From Sphingomonas sp. NFR04 (GTDB lineage: Bacteria; Pseudomonadota; Alphaproteobacteria; Sphingomonadales; Sphingomonadaceae): a stretch of 64,000 nucleotides of DNA. Shown here piece after piece: positions 52,112 through 60,678 of the stretch. Position 1 is the stretch's first letter. The number at the start of each line of letters is the position of its first letter. The position numbers and the translations under genes were made by a program. Under the pieces are notes generated by a model. The model was not told where the DNA came from. It searched no databases and worked only from the letters and a program-made list of their open reading frames with translations. The stretch is taken from the NCBI RefSeq assembly GCF_900114095.1, contig NZ_FORV01000001.1, positions 124,001 through 188,000 on the forward strand, written 5' to 3'.

Positions 52112-53265
52112 CCCCGGACTTCGACTTCGCCCTCGGCGATTCCGCCGACATGATCCGCGACACCACCGCGCGCTTCGCCCGCGACAAGATCGCGCCGCTC
52201 GCTGCGCGAATCGACGCCGAGGACTGGTTTCCGCGCGACGAGCTCTGGGCGGCAATGGGCGAGCTGGGGCTGCACGGCATCACCGTGCCGGAGGCCGATG
52301 GCGGCCTCGGCCTCGGCTATCTCGAACATGTCATTGCCTGCGAGGAAGTCGCCCGCGCCTCGGCCTCGATCGGGCTCAGCTATGGCGCGCATTCGAACCT
52401 CTGCGTCAACCAGATCGCCCGCTGGGGCAATGAAGACCAGAAGGCCAAGTATCTCCCCAAGCTGATCTCGGGCGAGCATGTCGGCAGCCTGGCGATGTCC
52501 GAGGCGGGCGCGGGTTCCGACGTCGTCTCGATGAAGCTCAAGGCCGAGAAGGTCCAGGGCGGCTATGTGCTCAACGGCACCAAGTTCTGGATCACCAACG
52601 CGGCCTATGCCGACACGCTGGTCGTCTACGCCAAGACCGGCGAAGGCTCGCGCGGCATCACCACCTTCCTGATCGAGAACGACATGCCGGGCTTCGCGAT
52701 CGGCCAGAAGATCGACAAGATGGGCATGCGCGGCTCGCCCACCTCGGAACTGGTGTTCACCGATTGCGAAGTGCCGGAAGCGAACGTCATGGGCCCGCTC
52801 AACGGTGGCGTCGCGGTGCTGATGAGCGGGCTGGACTATGAGCGCACCGTACTCGCCGGCATCCAGCTCGGCATCATGCAGGCGTGCCTCGACGTGGTCC
52901 TGCCGTACTTGCGCGAGCGCAAGCAATTCGGCCAGGCGATCGGCAGCTTCCAGCTGATGCAGGCCAAGATCGCCGACATGTATGTCGCGCTTAATTCCGC
53001 GCGGGCCTATGTCTATGCCGTGGCGCGCAGCTGCGATGCGGGCAAGACCACGCGCTTCGACGCGGCCGGCGCGATCCTGCTGGCGAGCGAGAACGCCTTC
53101 CGCGTCGCCGGCGAGGCGGTCCAGGCGATGGGCGGCGCCGGCTATACCAAGGACTGGCCGGTCGAACGCTTCCTCCGCGACGCCAAGCTGCTCGACATCG
53201 GCGCGGGAACCAACGAGATCCGCCGCATGCTGATCGGCCGCGAACTGCTGGGGGCTGCGGCGTGA
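52108..53265 (+). CDS. ivd: Isovaleryl-CoA dehydrogenase
   Basis: Oxidises isovaleryl-CoA to 3-methylcrotonyl-CoA in leucine degradation, with FAD. 385 residues. Substrate and FAD motifs [20 protein letters not shown] and [18 protein letters not shown]; the catalytic Glu lies in [12 protein letters not shown], the position typical of isovaleryl-CoA dehydrogenase rather than of other acyl-CoA dehydrogenases; [32 protein letters not shown] closes the chain. First of the leucine genes proper; mccB follows after an S-type repeat. Confidence 0.96.
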   Translation: MTPDFDFALGDSADMIRDTTARFARDKIAPLAARIDAEDWFPRDELWAAMGELGLHGITVPEADGGLGLGYLEHVIACEEVARASASIGLSYGAHSNLCVNQIARWGNEDQKAKYLPKLISGEHVGSLAMSEAGAGSDVVSMKLKAEKVQGGYVLNGTKFWITNAAYADTLVVYAKTGEGSRGITTFLIENDMPGFAIGQKIDKMGMRGSPTSELVFTDCEVPEANVMGPLNGGVAVLMSGLDYERTVLAGIQLGIMQACLDVVLPYLRERKQFGQAIGSFQLMQAKIADMYVALNSARAYVYAVARSCDAGKTTRFDAAGAILLASENAFRVAGEAVQAMGGAGYTKDWPVERFLRDAKLLDIGAGTNEIRRMLIGRELLGAAA

Positions 53266-53277
53266 GCGCGCTTCTTC

Positions 53278-53391
53278 CTAAGCCCCTCCCCTTCAGGGGA
53301 GGGGTTGGGGTGGGGAATGAGCTGGGAGCGAGTCCGGCGCTGTGGGCGTCGTGCCCCACCCCAACCCCTCCCCTAAAGGGGAGGGGCTAAG
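53278..53391. repeat. CCCCTCCCC-type paired palindromic repeat, copy S2
   Basis: Starts ctaagcccctccccttcagg and ends ctaaaggggaggggctaag, with two hairpin arms in inverted orientation. It occupies nearly the whole ivd-mccB gap and its last arm supplies gagggg, the likely ribosome-binding site for mccB. Confidence 0.85.
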
Positions 53392-53395
53392 CATT

Positions 53396-54997
53396 ATGAC
53401 CGCCCCCATCCTCCCCACCGCCGTCAACCCGGACAGCGACCAGTTCCGCACCCAGGCCGCGCACCACCGCGCGCTGGCCGAGAAGCTCCGCGCCGATGTC
53501 GCACAGGCCGCGCTCGGCGGCAGCGAGTCCGCCCGCGCCAAGCATGTCGCCCGCGGCAAGCTGCTCCCCCGCGAGCGGGTCGAGCGGCTGCTCGATCCCG
53601 GCAGTCCCTTCCTCGAGATCGGCCAACTCGCCGCCTGCGACCTCTATGACGGCGAAGTCCCCGGCGCGGGGGTGATCGCCGGCATCGGCCTCGTCTCGGG
53701 CCGCATGGTGATGATCGTCTGCAACGACGCCACCGTGAAGGGCGGCACCTATTATCCGATGACGGTGAAGAAGCATCTCCGCGCGCAGGAGATCGCCGAG
53801 GCCAACCGCCTCCCCTGCATCTACCTGGTCGACAGCGGCGGCGCCAACCTGCCCCACCAGGCCGAGGTGTTCCCGGACAAGGAGCATTTCGGCCGGATCT
53901 TCTTTAACCAGGCGAACATGAGCGCGCAGGGCATCCCGCAGATCGCCTGCGTGATGGGCAGCTGCACCGCGGGCGGTGCCTATGTGCCGGCCATGTCCGA
54001 CGAGAGCGTGATCGTCCGCAACCAGGGCACGATCTTCCTCGCCGGCCCGCCACTGGTGAAGGCGGCGACCGGCGAGGAGATCAGCGCCGAGGATCTCGGC
54101 GGCGGCGATCTCCATGCCCGCCGCTCGGGCGTGGTCGACCATCTCGCCGAGAATGACGAACATGCGCTGACCATCGTCCGCGACATCGTCAGCCACCTCC
54201 CCGCCGATCGCGTCCCCGATGTGGCGCTGAAGGACCCGCGCCCGCCCAAATATGCGCCCGAGGAGCTGTACGGCATCCTCCCCGCCGACGTGCGTGCACC
54301 GTACGACGTGCACGAGGTTATCGCGCGCCTCGTCGATGGCTCCGAGTTCCACGAGTTCAAGGCGCTCTATGGCAGCTCGCTGGTGTGCGGCTTCGCGCAT
54401 ATCTGGGGCATGCCGGTCGCGATCCTCGCCAATAACGGCGTGCTGTTCTCGGAGAGCGCGCAGAAGGGCGCGCATTTCATCGAGCTCGCCTGCCAGCGCC
54501 GTATCCCCCTGCTCTTCCTCCAGAACATCTCCGGCTTCATGGTCGGCGGCAAATATGAGGCGGAAGGCATTGCGAAACATGGCGCGAAGCTGGTGACGGC
54601 GGTCGCGACGGCGACGGTGCCCAAGCTCACCATCCTGATCGGCGGCAGCTTCGGCGCGGGCAATTACGGCATGTGCGGCCGCGCCTATTCGCCCCGCTTC
54701 CTGTTCAGCTGGCCCAACAGCCGGATCAGCGTGATGGGCGGCGAGCAGGCGGCGAGCGTGCTGGCGACGGTCCACCGCGACGCCGCGAACTGGTCGCCGG
54801 AGGAAGCCGAGGCGTTCAAGGCGCCGATCCGCCAGAAATACGAGGACGAGGGCAACCCCTGGCACGCGACCGCGCGGCTGTGGGACGACGGCATCATCGA
54901 TCCGGCGCAAACCCGAGACGTGCTCGGCCTCGCGCTGGCGGCGACGCTCAACGCGCCGATCCCCGAGCGGCCGCAGTTCGGCGTGTTCCGGATGTGA
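53396..54997 (+). CDS. mccB: 3-Methylcrotonyl-CoA carboxylase, carboxyltransferase (beta) subunit
   Basis: Transfers CO2 from carboxybiotin on MccA to 3-methylcrotonyl-CoA. 533 residues from ATG 53396 ([11 protein letters not shown]); the likely SD gagggg is the end of repeat S2. Two crotonase-fold carboxyltransferase halves are visible ([40 protein letters not shown]; and [45 protein letters not shown]). Complete. The biotin subunit mccA lies 1.65 kb downstream, past two repeat copies, a DUF559 gene and two small genes. Confidence 0.97.
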   Translation: MTAPILPTAVNPDSDQFRTQAAHHRALAEKLRADVAQAALGGSESARAKHVARGKLLPRERVERLLDPGSPFLEIGQLAACDLYDGEVPGAGVIAGIGLVSGRMVMIVCNDATVKGGTYYPMTVKKHLRAQEIAEANRLPCIYLVDSGGANLPHQAEVFPDKEHFGRIFFNQANMSAQGIPQIACVMGSCTAGGAYVPAMSDESVIVRNQGTIFLAGPPLVKAATGEEISAEDLGGGDLHARRSGVVDHLAENDEHALTIVRDIVSHLPADRVPDVALKDPRPPKYAPEELYGILPADVRAPYDVHEVIARLVDGSEFHEFKALYGSSLVCGFAHIWGMPVAILANNGVLFSESAQKGAHFIELACQRRIPLLFLQNISGFMVGGKYEAEGIAKHGAKLVTAVATATVPKLTILIGGSFGAGNYGMCGRAYSPRFLFSWPNSRISVMGGEQAASVLATVHRDAANWSPEEAEAFKAPIRQKYEDEGNPWHATARLWDDGIIDPAQTRDVLGLALAATLNAPIPERPQFGVFRM

Positions 54998-55050
54998 GCG
55001 GGGATCGGTTGCCTCTCGCCGACTCCCTTCGGCATCGCGCCCGACATCCG

Positions 55051-55208
55051 CGCTTCGCGCGCCCCTCCACCATGCTGCGCATGGTCCCCCGCCCCCAGCA
55101 AGCTGGGGGAGGATTGTACGCCGCCGAGATCCTCCCCCGGCACTGCCGGGGGAGGGGGACCGCCGGCCGCAGGCCGGTGGTGGAGGGGCCGACGCCGCAG
55201 GCGTCGGA
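55051..55208. repeat. ~157-bp repeat, copy C1 (left of DUF559 gene)
   Basis: Starts cgcttcgcgcgcccctccac and ends cgccgcaggcgtcgg, with internal palindromes (cccccagcaagctggggg, ggccgcaggcc). A second direct copy C2 is at 55612-55767, with few differences. It begins 53 bases after the mccB stop. Confidence 0.85.
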
Positions 55209-55224
55209 AGCCCTTCTCCCCGCT

Positions 55225-55596
55225 CTACCCGTCGCGGCTATCCCGACGGCGCTCGGCCACTACCGCGCCGATCCACACCGCCACCCCGGCGAGGTTGTTC
55301 AGCACCTCCGCCGCCCGGACCCGCATCGTCGCCACGCCCTGCACCGCGAGCCACGCATCCCGCCTCGCGTCCGCAGCGGGTGCAGTGCCGCGCGCATGAA
55401 TCTCGCCGTCGACCTCGACACACAGCCGCGCCGCATCGCAGTAGAAGTCGAGTACGTACGGACCGGCCGGATGCTGCTTGCGCCACTTTTCCCCGTCGCG
55501 CCCGCGCAGTTGCTGCCACAGCAGCACTTCCGGCAGCGTCATCTCCCGCCGCAAGCGCTTCGCTCGACGGTACGATCTGCCGTTGCCCTTGAGCAT
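55225..55596 (-). CDS. DUF559 endonuclease-like protein
   Basis: 123 residues on the strand opposite to the surrounding leucine genes. DUF559 is a Vsr/PD-(D/E)XK-like nuclease fold: REMTLPEVLLWQQLRGR, KQHPAGPYVLDFYC (active-site Asp), CVEVDGEIH (ExD) and the closing AAEVLNNLAG. The catalytic acidic residues are present. It is flanked on both sides by direct copies of a 157-bp repeat (C1, C2) and interrupts mccB-mccA, so it looks inserted. Function of the family is not established. Confidence 0.88.
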   Translation of the reverse strand: MLKGNGRSYRRAKRLRREMTLPEVLLWQQLRGRDGEKWRKQHPAGPYVLDFYCDAARLCVEVDGEIHARGTAPAADARRDAWLAVQGVATMRVRAAEVLNNLAGVAVWIGAVVAERRRDSRDG

Positions 55597-55611
55597 CGCT
55601 GCCCCCTTTCG

Positions 55612-55767
55612 CGCTTCGCGCGCCCCTCCACCATGCTACGCATGATCCCCCTCCCCCAGCAAGCTGGGGGAGGAATGCACCACGCCAAGATCCTCCCCGG
55701 CCCCGCCGGGGAGGGGGACCGCCGGACGCAGTCCGGTGGTGGAGGGGCCGGCGCCGCAGGCGTCGGA
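55612..55767. repeat. ~157-bp repeat, copy C2 (right of DUF559 gene)
   Basis: Same start (cgcttcgcgcgcccctccac) and end (cgccgcaggcgtcgg) as C1 and in the same orientation. It begins 15 bases before the DUF559 start codon. Confidence 0.85.
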
Positions 55768-55813
55768 GCGCCCGTGCCGTGTACCGCCCAATGATCGTTG
55801 AAGGCTGAACCCC

Positions 55814-56341
55814 ATGCTTCTCACCCTCCTCGCCCTCACCCTGGCCCCGCAGACCGCGGGCCTGCCGCCGCCCGCCGCAAACCCCACGCGCAGCGTACCG
55901 TCCCCGGCTAAGCTGCCGCCCGCCAACCCGCTCGCCCCGCCCGACGGCAGCGACGAGCGCGCCGTGCTCGCGACGGTCGACAGGCTGCTGGGCGGGATCA
56001 ACACGCGCGACGCCGCCGCGATCGGCGCCGTCCTCCACCCGAGTGCCGGTGCGACGATCGTCACCGAAGCCGCCAACGGCCCCAGCACCGTCCGCACCCT
56101 GACCAACGCCGAGCTGCTCGCCCGCTTCCAGCCCGGTCCCGAGACGTTCGACGAACGCATCTCCAGCCCCGCGGTGGAGATCGACGGCGATCTCGCCATG
56201 GTCTGGGCGCCCTATGTGTTCCGAATGAACGGCAAGGTCCATCATTGCGGCACCGATCATTTCAGCCTGGTCCGCGAGAACGGCGCCTGGAAGATCGCCA
56301 GCCTCGCCTGGACATCGCGCACCACGGGATGCGCCGCATGA
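55814..56341 (+). CDS. Exported SnoaL/NTF2-like (DUF4440-type) protein
   Basis: 175 residues. A signal-like N-terminus (MLLTLLALTLAPQTAG) and a Pro/Ala-rich linker precede an NTF2-fold domain (DERAVLATVDRLLGGINTRDAAAIGAVLHPSA; VEIDGDLAMVWAPYVFRMNGKVHHCGTDHFSLVRENGAWKIASLAW). No catalytic role is evident. Its stop overlaps the next start by four bases. It sits in the mccB-mccA gap and may be a passenger or an accessory to the pathway. Confidence 0.8.
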   Translation: MLLTLLALTLAPQTAGLPPPAANPTRSVPSPAKLPPANPLAPPDGSDERAVLATVDRLLGGINTRDAAAIGAVLHPSAGATIVTEAANGPSTVRTLTNAELLARFQPGPETFDERISSPAVEIDGDLAMVWAPYVFRMNGKVHHCGTDHFSLVRENGAWKIASLAWTSRTTGCAA

Positions 56342-56649
56342 GCCGCGACACGCTGTTCATCCTCGACACCGACTGGGCCGACCCGGCCTATGGCGGCACG
56401 CGACGCTTCTACTGCAAGGACTGCATCACCGTGGAAGGCCTGCTCGCCGCCTTCCCCGAGCGCGCTGCGAACATCGACGTGGTCCGCGTCCCCTGGCCCC
56501 GCCCGCGCGCGGCGGTGGTGGCGCGGCTGGGCGAGGACAACCAGAACCTCCCCGCGCTCGCCTTTGCCGAGGGCGGGTTCGCGAACGACATCGAGGGCGT
56601 GCTTGCCGCGCTCCACACCCGCCACGGCTTTCCGGAGCGCCACCCGTGA
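56338..56649 (+). CDS. DUF3088 family protein
   Basis: 103 residues from ATG 56338, overlapping the previous stop (ATGA). Matches the DUF3088 pattern closely: DTLFILDTDWADPAYGGTRRFYCKDCITVEGLLAAFPE, VDVVRVPWPRPRAAVV (here IDVVRVPWPRPRAAVV), LGEDNQNLPALAF and RHGFPERHP at the end. The Cys-Lys-Asp-Cys looks thioredoxin-like but no redox role is proven. The stop overlaps the mccA GTG by four bases, so it is translated with mccA. Confidence 0.85.
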   Translation: MSRDTLFILDTDWADPAYGGTRRFYCKDCITVEGLLAAFPERAANIDVVRVPWPRPRAAVVARLGEDNQNLPALAFAEGGFANDIEGVLAALHTRHGFPERHP

Positions 56650-58532
56650 TCCAGTCCCTGCTCATCGCCAATCGCGGCGAAATCGCCTGCCGCATCATCC
56701 GCACCGCCCGCGCGATGGGTTTGCGGACGATCGCGGTCTATTCGGACGCCGACTCGAACGCACTCCACGTCCGCCAGGCCGACGAAGCCGTGCATATCGG
56801 GCCCTCCCCGGCGCGCGAAAGCTATCTGGTGGGCGACAAGATCATCGCCGCGGCCAAGGCGACCGGCGCCGAGGCGATCCACCCCGGCTATGGCTTCCTC
56901 TCGGAGAACGCCGACTTCGCCGAGGCGGTGCTCGCCGCCGGGCTGGTCTGGGTCGGGCCCAAGCCGGACAGCATCCGCGCGATGGGGCTCAAGGATGCCG
57001 CCAAGTCGCGGATGATCGCGGCCGGCGTGCCGGTCACCCCCGGCTATCTGGGCGAGGACCAGTCGCCCGCGCGGCTGCAGGCGGAGGCCGATGCGATCGG
57101 CTATCCGGTTCTGATCAAGGCGGTCGCCGGCGGCGGCGGCAAGGGCATGCGGCGGGTCGAAAGCGCCGCCGACTTCGCCGACGCGCTCGCCAGCTGCAAG
57201 CGCGAGGCTGCCTCCTCGTTCGGCGACGACCGGGTGCTGCTGGAGAAATACATCCTCTCGCCTCGTCACATCGAAGTGCAGGTGTTCGGCGACACGCTCG
57301 GCAATGTCGTCCACCTGTTCGAGCGCGACTGCTCGCTCCAGCGCCGCCACCAGAAGGTGATCGAGGAAGCCCCCGCCCCCGGCATGGACGCCGGGACGCG
57401 CGAAGCGATCTGCGCGGCGGCGGTGCGGGCGGCCAAGGCGGTCGATTATGTCGGCGCAGGGACGATCGAGTTCATCGCCGACGCCAGCGAAGGCCTGCGC
57501 GCCGACCGGATCTGGTTCATGGAAATGAACACCCGGCTCCAGGTCGAGCATCCGGTGACCGAGGAGATCACCGGGCAGGATCTCGTGGAATGGCAGCTCC
57601 GCGTCGCCAGCGGCGAGCCGCTGCCCCGGCGGCAGGACGAGCTGTCGATTAACGGCTGGGCGATGGAGGCGCGGCTCTATGCGGAGGATCCGGCCAAGGG
57701 GTTCCTGCCCAGCGTGGGGCGGCTGGAAACGCTGTTCCTGGCGCCGACCGGGCGCGTCGAGACGGGCGTCGAAGAGGGAGGCGCCGTATCCCCCTTCTAC
57801 GATCCCATGATCGCCAAACTAGTCGTCCACGCCGAGACCCGCGACGCCGCCATCGACGAGCTGGCGAAAACGTGCGGATGGATCGCCGTCGATCCCGTTA
57901 AAACCAATGCCTGGTTCCTGCGCCGCCTGCTGAACGAGCGCGTATTTCGCGAAGGGATGCAGACGACCGGCTTTATCGGCGACCATCTGGAACGCCTAAC
58001 GGCGGCTCCTCAGCCCAGCACGAACCTGCTGCACTTCGCCGCGGAGCGGCTGATGTCCATTGCCGATCCGCGGCTTCGAACCGACCGCTTTGCCAAGCTC
58101 CAGGGGTTCCGCGTCAACGCGGCGCCGAACCGCCACATCCGCTTCGCCGTCAACGGCGCACCAGTCGACGTCGCGTATGACCCGGCCGAGGTCTATGCCT
58201 TCCACGATCGCGAAGACATCTACTTCGACGGCGATCTCATCTGCGAAGGCGGCGCGGCATTTCGGGTGGGCGCGCTGCGAACCGACGGCAGCGGCACCGG
58301 CACTGCCGCCGACGGCGCCCTGCTCGCCCCCATGCCCGGCCGCATCACCGCGGTTGACGTCACCCCCGGCGCGCAGGTCACCAAGGGCCAGCGGCTCGTC
58401 ACGCTGGAGGCGATGAAGATGGAGCATGCGCTCACCGCCCCGTTCGACGGCACCGTCGCCGAGCTCCCCGTCACCGCGGGCGGTCAGGTCACCGAAGGCA
58501 CGCTGCTCGTCCGCGTGGAGAAGACGGCATGA
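56646..58532 (+). CDS. mccA: 3-Methylcrotonyl-CoA carboxylase, biotin-carrying (alpha) subunit
   Basis: ATP-dependent biotin carboxylation in leucine degradation. 628 residues from GTG 56646. Biotin carboxylase domain to about residue 445 (LIANRGEIACRIIRTARAMG; ATP-grasp motif VAGGGGKGMRRV; EMNTRLQVEHPVTEE), a linker domain, and the C-terminal biotinyl domain with EAMKMEH, Lys591 being the biotinylation site. Coupled to the DUF3088 gene upstream and to the GNAT gene downstream (overlap of four bases each). Confidence 0.97.
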   Translation: MIQSLLIANRGEIACRIIRTARAMGLRTIAVYSDADSNALHVRQADEAVHIGPSPARESYLVGDKIIAAAKATGAEAIHPGYGFLSENADFAEAVLAAGLVWVGPKPDSIRAMGLKDAAKSRMIAAGVPVTPGYLGEDQSPARLQAEADAIGYPVLIKAVAGGGGKGMRRVESAADFADALASCKREAASSFGDDRVLLEKYILSPRHIEVQVFGDTLGNVVHLFERDCSLQRRHQKVIEEAPAPGMDAGTREAICAAAVRAAKAVDYVGAGTIEFIADASEGLRADRIWFMEMNTRLQVEHPVTEEITGQDLVEWQLRVASGEPLPRRQDELSINGWAMEARLYAEDPAKGFLPSVGRLETLFLAPTGRVETGVEEGGAVSPFYDPMIAKLVVHAETRDAAIDELAKTCGWIAVDPVKTNAWFLRRLLNERVFREGMQTTGFIGDHLERLTAAPQPSTNLLHFAAERLMSIADPRLRTDRFAKLQGFRVNAAPNRHIRFAVNGAPVDVAYDPAEVYAFHDREDIYFDGDLICEGGAAFRVGALRTDGSGTGTAADGALLAPMPGRITAVDVTPGAQVTKGQRLVTLEAMKMEHALTAPFDGTVAELPVTAGGQVTEGTLLVRVEKTA

Positions 58533-58993
58533 TCTTCCGCGACGCGACCCTCGCCGACCTGCCCACGATTGTCACGATGCTCGACGACGACGACCTCAGC
58601 CGCGGGCGGGAGGATGCCTCGCTGCCGCTCGACCCGCGCTACGAGATGGCCTTCGCCGACATCGATCGCGATCCCAACCAGCGGCTGATCGTCGCAGAAC
58701 GGGACGGAGACGTGATCGGCACGATGCAGCTGAGCTTCCTCCCCGGCATTGCCTTTCGCGGCGCCTGGCGCGGCCAGATCGAGGCGGTGCGCATCGCCGC
58801 TTCCGTGCGCGGGCAAGGACATGGCGCGCAGATGATAGACTGGGCCGTCGCGGAGTGCCGCGCCCGGGGCTGCCGGATGGTGCAGCTCACCTCGATGCGC
58901 GACCGCATCGATGCGCACCGCTTCTACGAAAAGCTCGGCTGGACCAAGAGCCATTTCGGCTTCAAGCTGAAACTGGAACAGGATCAAGGCTGA
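58529..58993 (+). CDS. GNAT family N-acetyltransferase
   Basis: 154 residues; starts within the mccA stop (ATGA) and ends directly before the MaoC start (TGAATG). Acetyl-CoA binding motif A is VRGQGHGAQMIDWAVAECRARG (R/Q-x-x-G-x-G/A), with a preceding beta-strand IEAVRIAASVRG and closing HRFYEKLGW. The substrate is unknown; it may modify a small molecule or protein linked to the acyl-CoA pathway. Confidence 0.88.
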   Translation: MIFRDATLADLPTIVTMLDDDDLSRGREDASLPLDPRYEMAFADIDRDPNQRLIVAERDGDVIGTMQLSFLPGIAFRGAWRGQIEAVRIAASVRGQGHGAQMIDWAVAECRARGCRMVQLTSMRDRIDAHRFYEKLGWTKSHFGFKLKLEQDQG

Positions 58994-59443
58994 ATGGCAC
59001 GCTTTTACAACGAATGGCAGCTTGGCGACCGGATCGAGCACGCGCTGCGGCGCACAGTGACCGAGACCGACAATCTCCTGTTCACCGCGCTCACCCACAA
59101 CACCCAGCCGCTGCACCTCGACGCCGAGGCGGCGCGTGCCTCCGAGTTCGGGCAGATCCTGGTCAACGGCACCTATACGTTCAGCCTGATGATCGGCGTC
59201 ACCGTGGCGGACACGACCGCCGGCTCGCTGGTCGCCAATCTCGGCTATGACAAGCTGGTCATGCCCAAGCCGGTGTTCCTGGGCGACACGCTGCGCGCCA
59301 GCTCCGAGGTGGTCGAGCTGCGCCCGAGCAAGTCGCGCCCGGGCCAGGGCATCGTCACCTGGCGCCACCAGATGCACAACCAGCGCGACGAGCTGGTCTG
59401 CGAATGCCTGCGATCGGCATTGCTGCGCAGCCGTTCGGCCTGA
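58994..59443 (+). CDS. MaoC-like hydratase
   Basis: 149 residues of the hotdog fold. The catalytic hydratase pattern is in LLFTALTHNTQPLHLDAEAARASEFGQILVNGTYTFSLMIG (Asn/His pair, then G-x-x-x-N-G). Probably hydrates an enoyl-CoA in or near leucine/branched-chain degradation; a canonical methylglutaconyl-CoA hydratase and HMG-CoA lyase are not seen in the window. Starts at the base after the GNAT stop. Confidence 0.88.
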   Translation: MARFYNEWQLGDRIEHALRRTVTETDNLLFTALTHNTQPLHLDAEAARASEFGQILVNGTYTFSLMIGVTVADTTAGSLVANLGYDKLVMPKPVFLGDTLRASSEVVELRPSKSRPGQGIVTWRHQMHNQRDELVCECLRSALLRSRSA

Positions 59444-59460
59444 CGGGCGTTCGGCAGGGG

Positions 59461-60678
59461 ATGCAACAGTTCGACGTGATCGTGGTCGGCGGCGGCGCCG
59501 CCGGCATCGGGGCCGCCCGCACCCTTGCCGATGCCGGCAAGGAAGTGCTGCTGGTCGAGGCGGACACCCGCCTCGGCGGGCGGGCGCGGACCGAGCATGT
59601 CGACGGCATGGCGCTCGACCTGGGTGCGGGCTGGCTCCATTCGGCGGAGCACAACCCCTGGGTCGAGATCGCCGCGCTGCACGGCTTCGAACTCGACCAG
59701 ACGCTCCCCCGCTGGCGGGAGCAATGGCGCGAACTCGGCTTCTCGCAGGCCGAGCAGCGCGACGCCGCCAGGGCTTATGACGCGTTCGAGACCCGGCTGC
59801 GCAAGGATCCGCCCCCGGGTGACCGCGCCGGCGCGGCGCTGGTGCCGGACAGCGCGTGGAGCGTCTGGATCGATGCGATCAGCGGCTTCGTCAACGGCGT
59901 CGACACCGCCAAGCTCTCGATCGCCGACTATCTCGCCTATGAGGACGCCGCGACCGAAACCGACTGGCGCGTGCCCGCCGGCTATGGCGCGCTGGTGACC
60001 GCACAGGCCGGCTGTCTGCGCACCGCGCTCGCCACGCCGATCACCGCGATCGACCGCTCGAGCATCCGCCTCAAGCTGCAGACGCCGCGCGGCACGCTGG
60101 AGGCGGCGCAGGTCATCGTGACGGTCTCCACCGACATTCTCGCGCGCGGCGACATCATGCTCGCGGGCCATGACGACCTGCTCCATGCCGCCGCGGCGCT
60201 GCCGCTGGGCCTTGCCGACAAGCTGTTCCTCGCGATCGATCAGGGCGCCGACGAACTGGAGGCCAACGCGCATCTGCTCGGCGATCCGCGCAGCGTCATC
60301 ACCGGCACCTATACGCTGCGCCCCTTCGGCCGCCCGATCATCGAAGCGATGTTCGGGGGAGACGGCGCGCGCGAACTGGCCGCGCGCGGGCTGCAGGGCG
60401 CTGCCGACTTTGCGATCGAGGAATTGTGCGCGCTGCTCGGCGGCAAATGGCGACGGCGATTGCGGCTGCTCGCGGGCTCGGCCTGGAGCCGCGAGACGTA
60501 TATCCGCGGCGGCTACAGCCATGCCCTGCCCGGCCGCGCCTCGGCCCGGCAGGTGCTCGGCACCCCCATCGACCCGCGCATCCGCTTTGCCGGCGAGGCC
60601 TGCTCGGCCACCGAATTCTCCACCGTCCACGGCGCCTACAAGACCGGCGTCGCCGCCGCCCGGGCGCTGCTCGCCTAG
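59461..60678 (+). CDS. FAD-dependent amine oxidase family protein
   Basis: 405 residues from ATG 59461. Dinucleotide-binding motif VIVVGGGAAGIGAARTLADAGKEVLLVEAD followed by RLGGRART, the amine-oxidase (GG-doublet) fingerprint; the C-terminal FAD contact is FAGEACSATEFSTVHGAYKTGVAAA. Substrate unknown, possibly a polyamine or secondary-metabolite amine. Its TAG stop (60676-60678) overlaps the stop of the convergent gene on the minus strand within a CTAG. Confidence 0.9.
   Translation: MQQFDVIVVGGGAAGIGAARTLADAGKEVLLVEADTRLGGRARTEHVDGMALDLGAGWLHSAEHNPWVEIAALHGFELDQTLPRWREQWRELGFSQAEQRDAARAYDAFETRLRKDPPPGDRAGAALVPDSAWSVWIDAISGFVNGVDTAKLSIADYLAYEDAATETDWRVPAGYGALVTAQAGCLRTALATPITAIDRSSIRLKLQTPRGTLEAAQVIVTVSTDILARGDIMLAGHDDLLHAAAALPLGLADKLFLAIDQGADELEANAHLLGDPRSVITGTYTLRPFGRPIIEAMFGGDGARELAARGLQGAADFAIEELCALLGGKWRRRLRLLAGSAWSRETYIRGGYSHALPGRASARQVLGTPIDPRIRFAGEACSATEFSTVHGAYKTGVAAARALLA

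Noticed and set aside
55225..55596. DUF559 gene as a transposase
   Set aside because: The fold is Vsr/PD-(D/E)XK-like with no transposase motif; no target-site duplication or inverted termini could be read.
54673..55794. A 373-codon open frame across the repeats
   Set aside because: It joins an mccB shadow to GC-rich repeat sequence; the PQQAGGG type peptides are translations of the repeat, not a protein.
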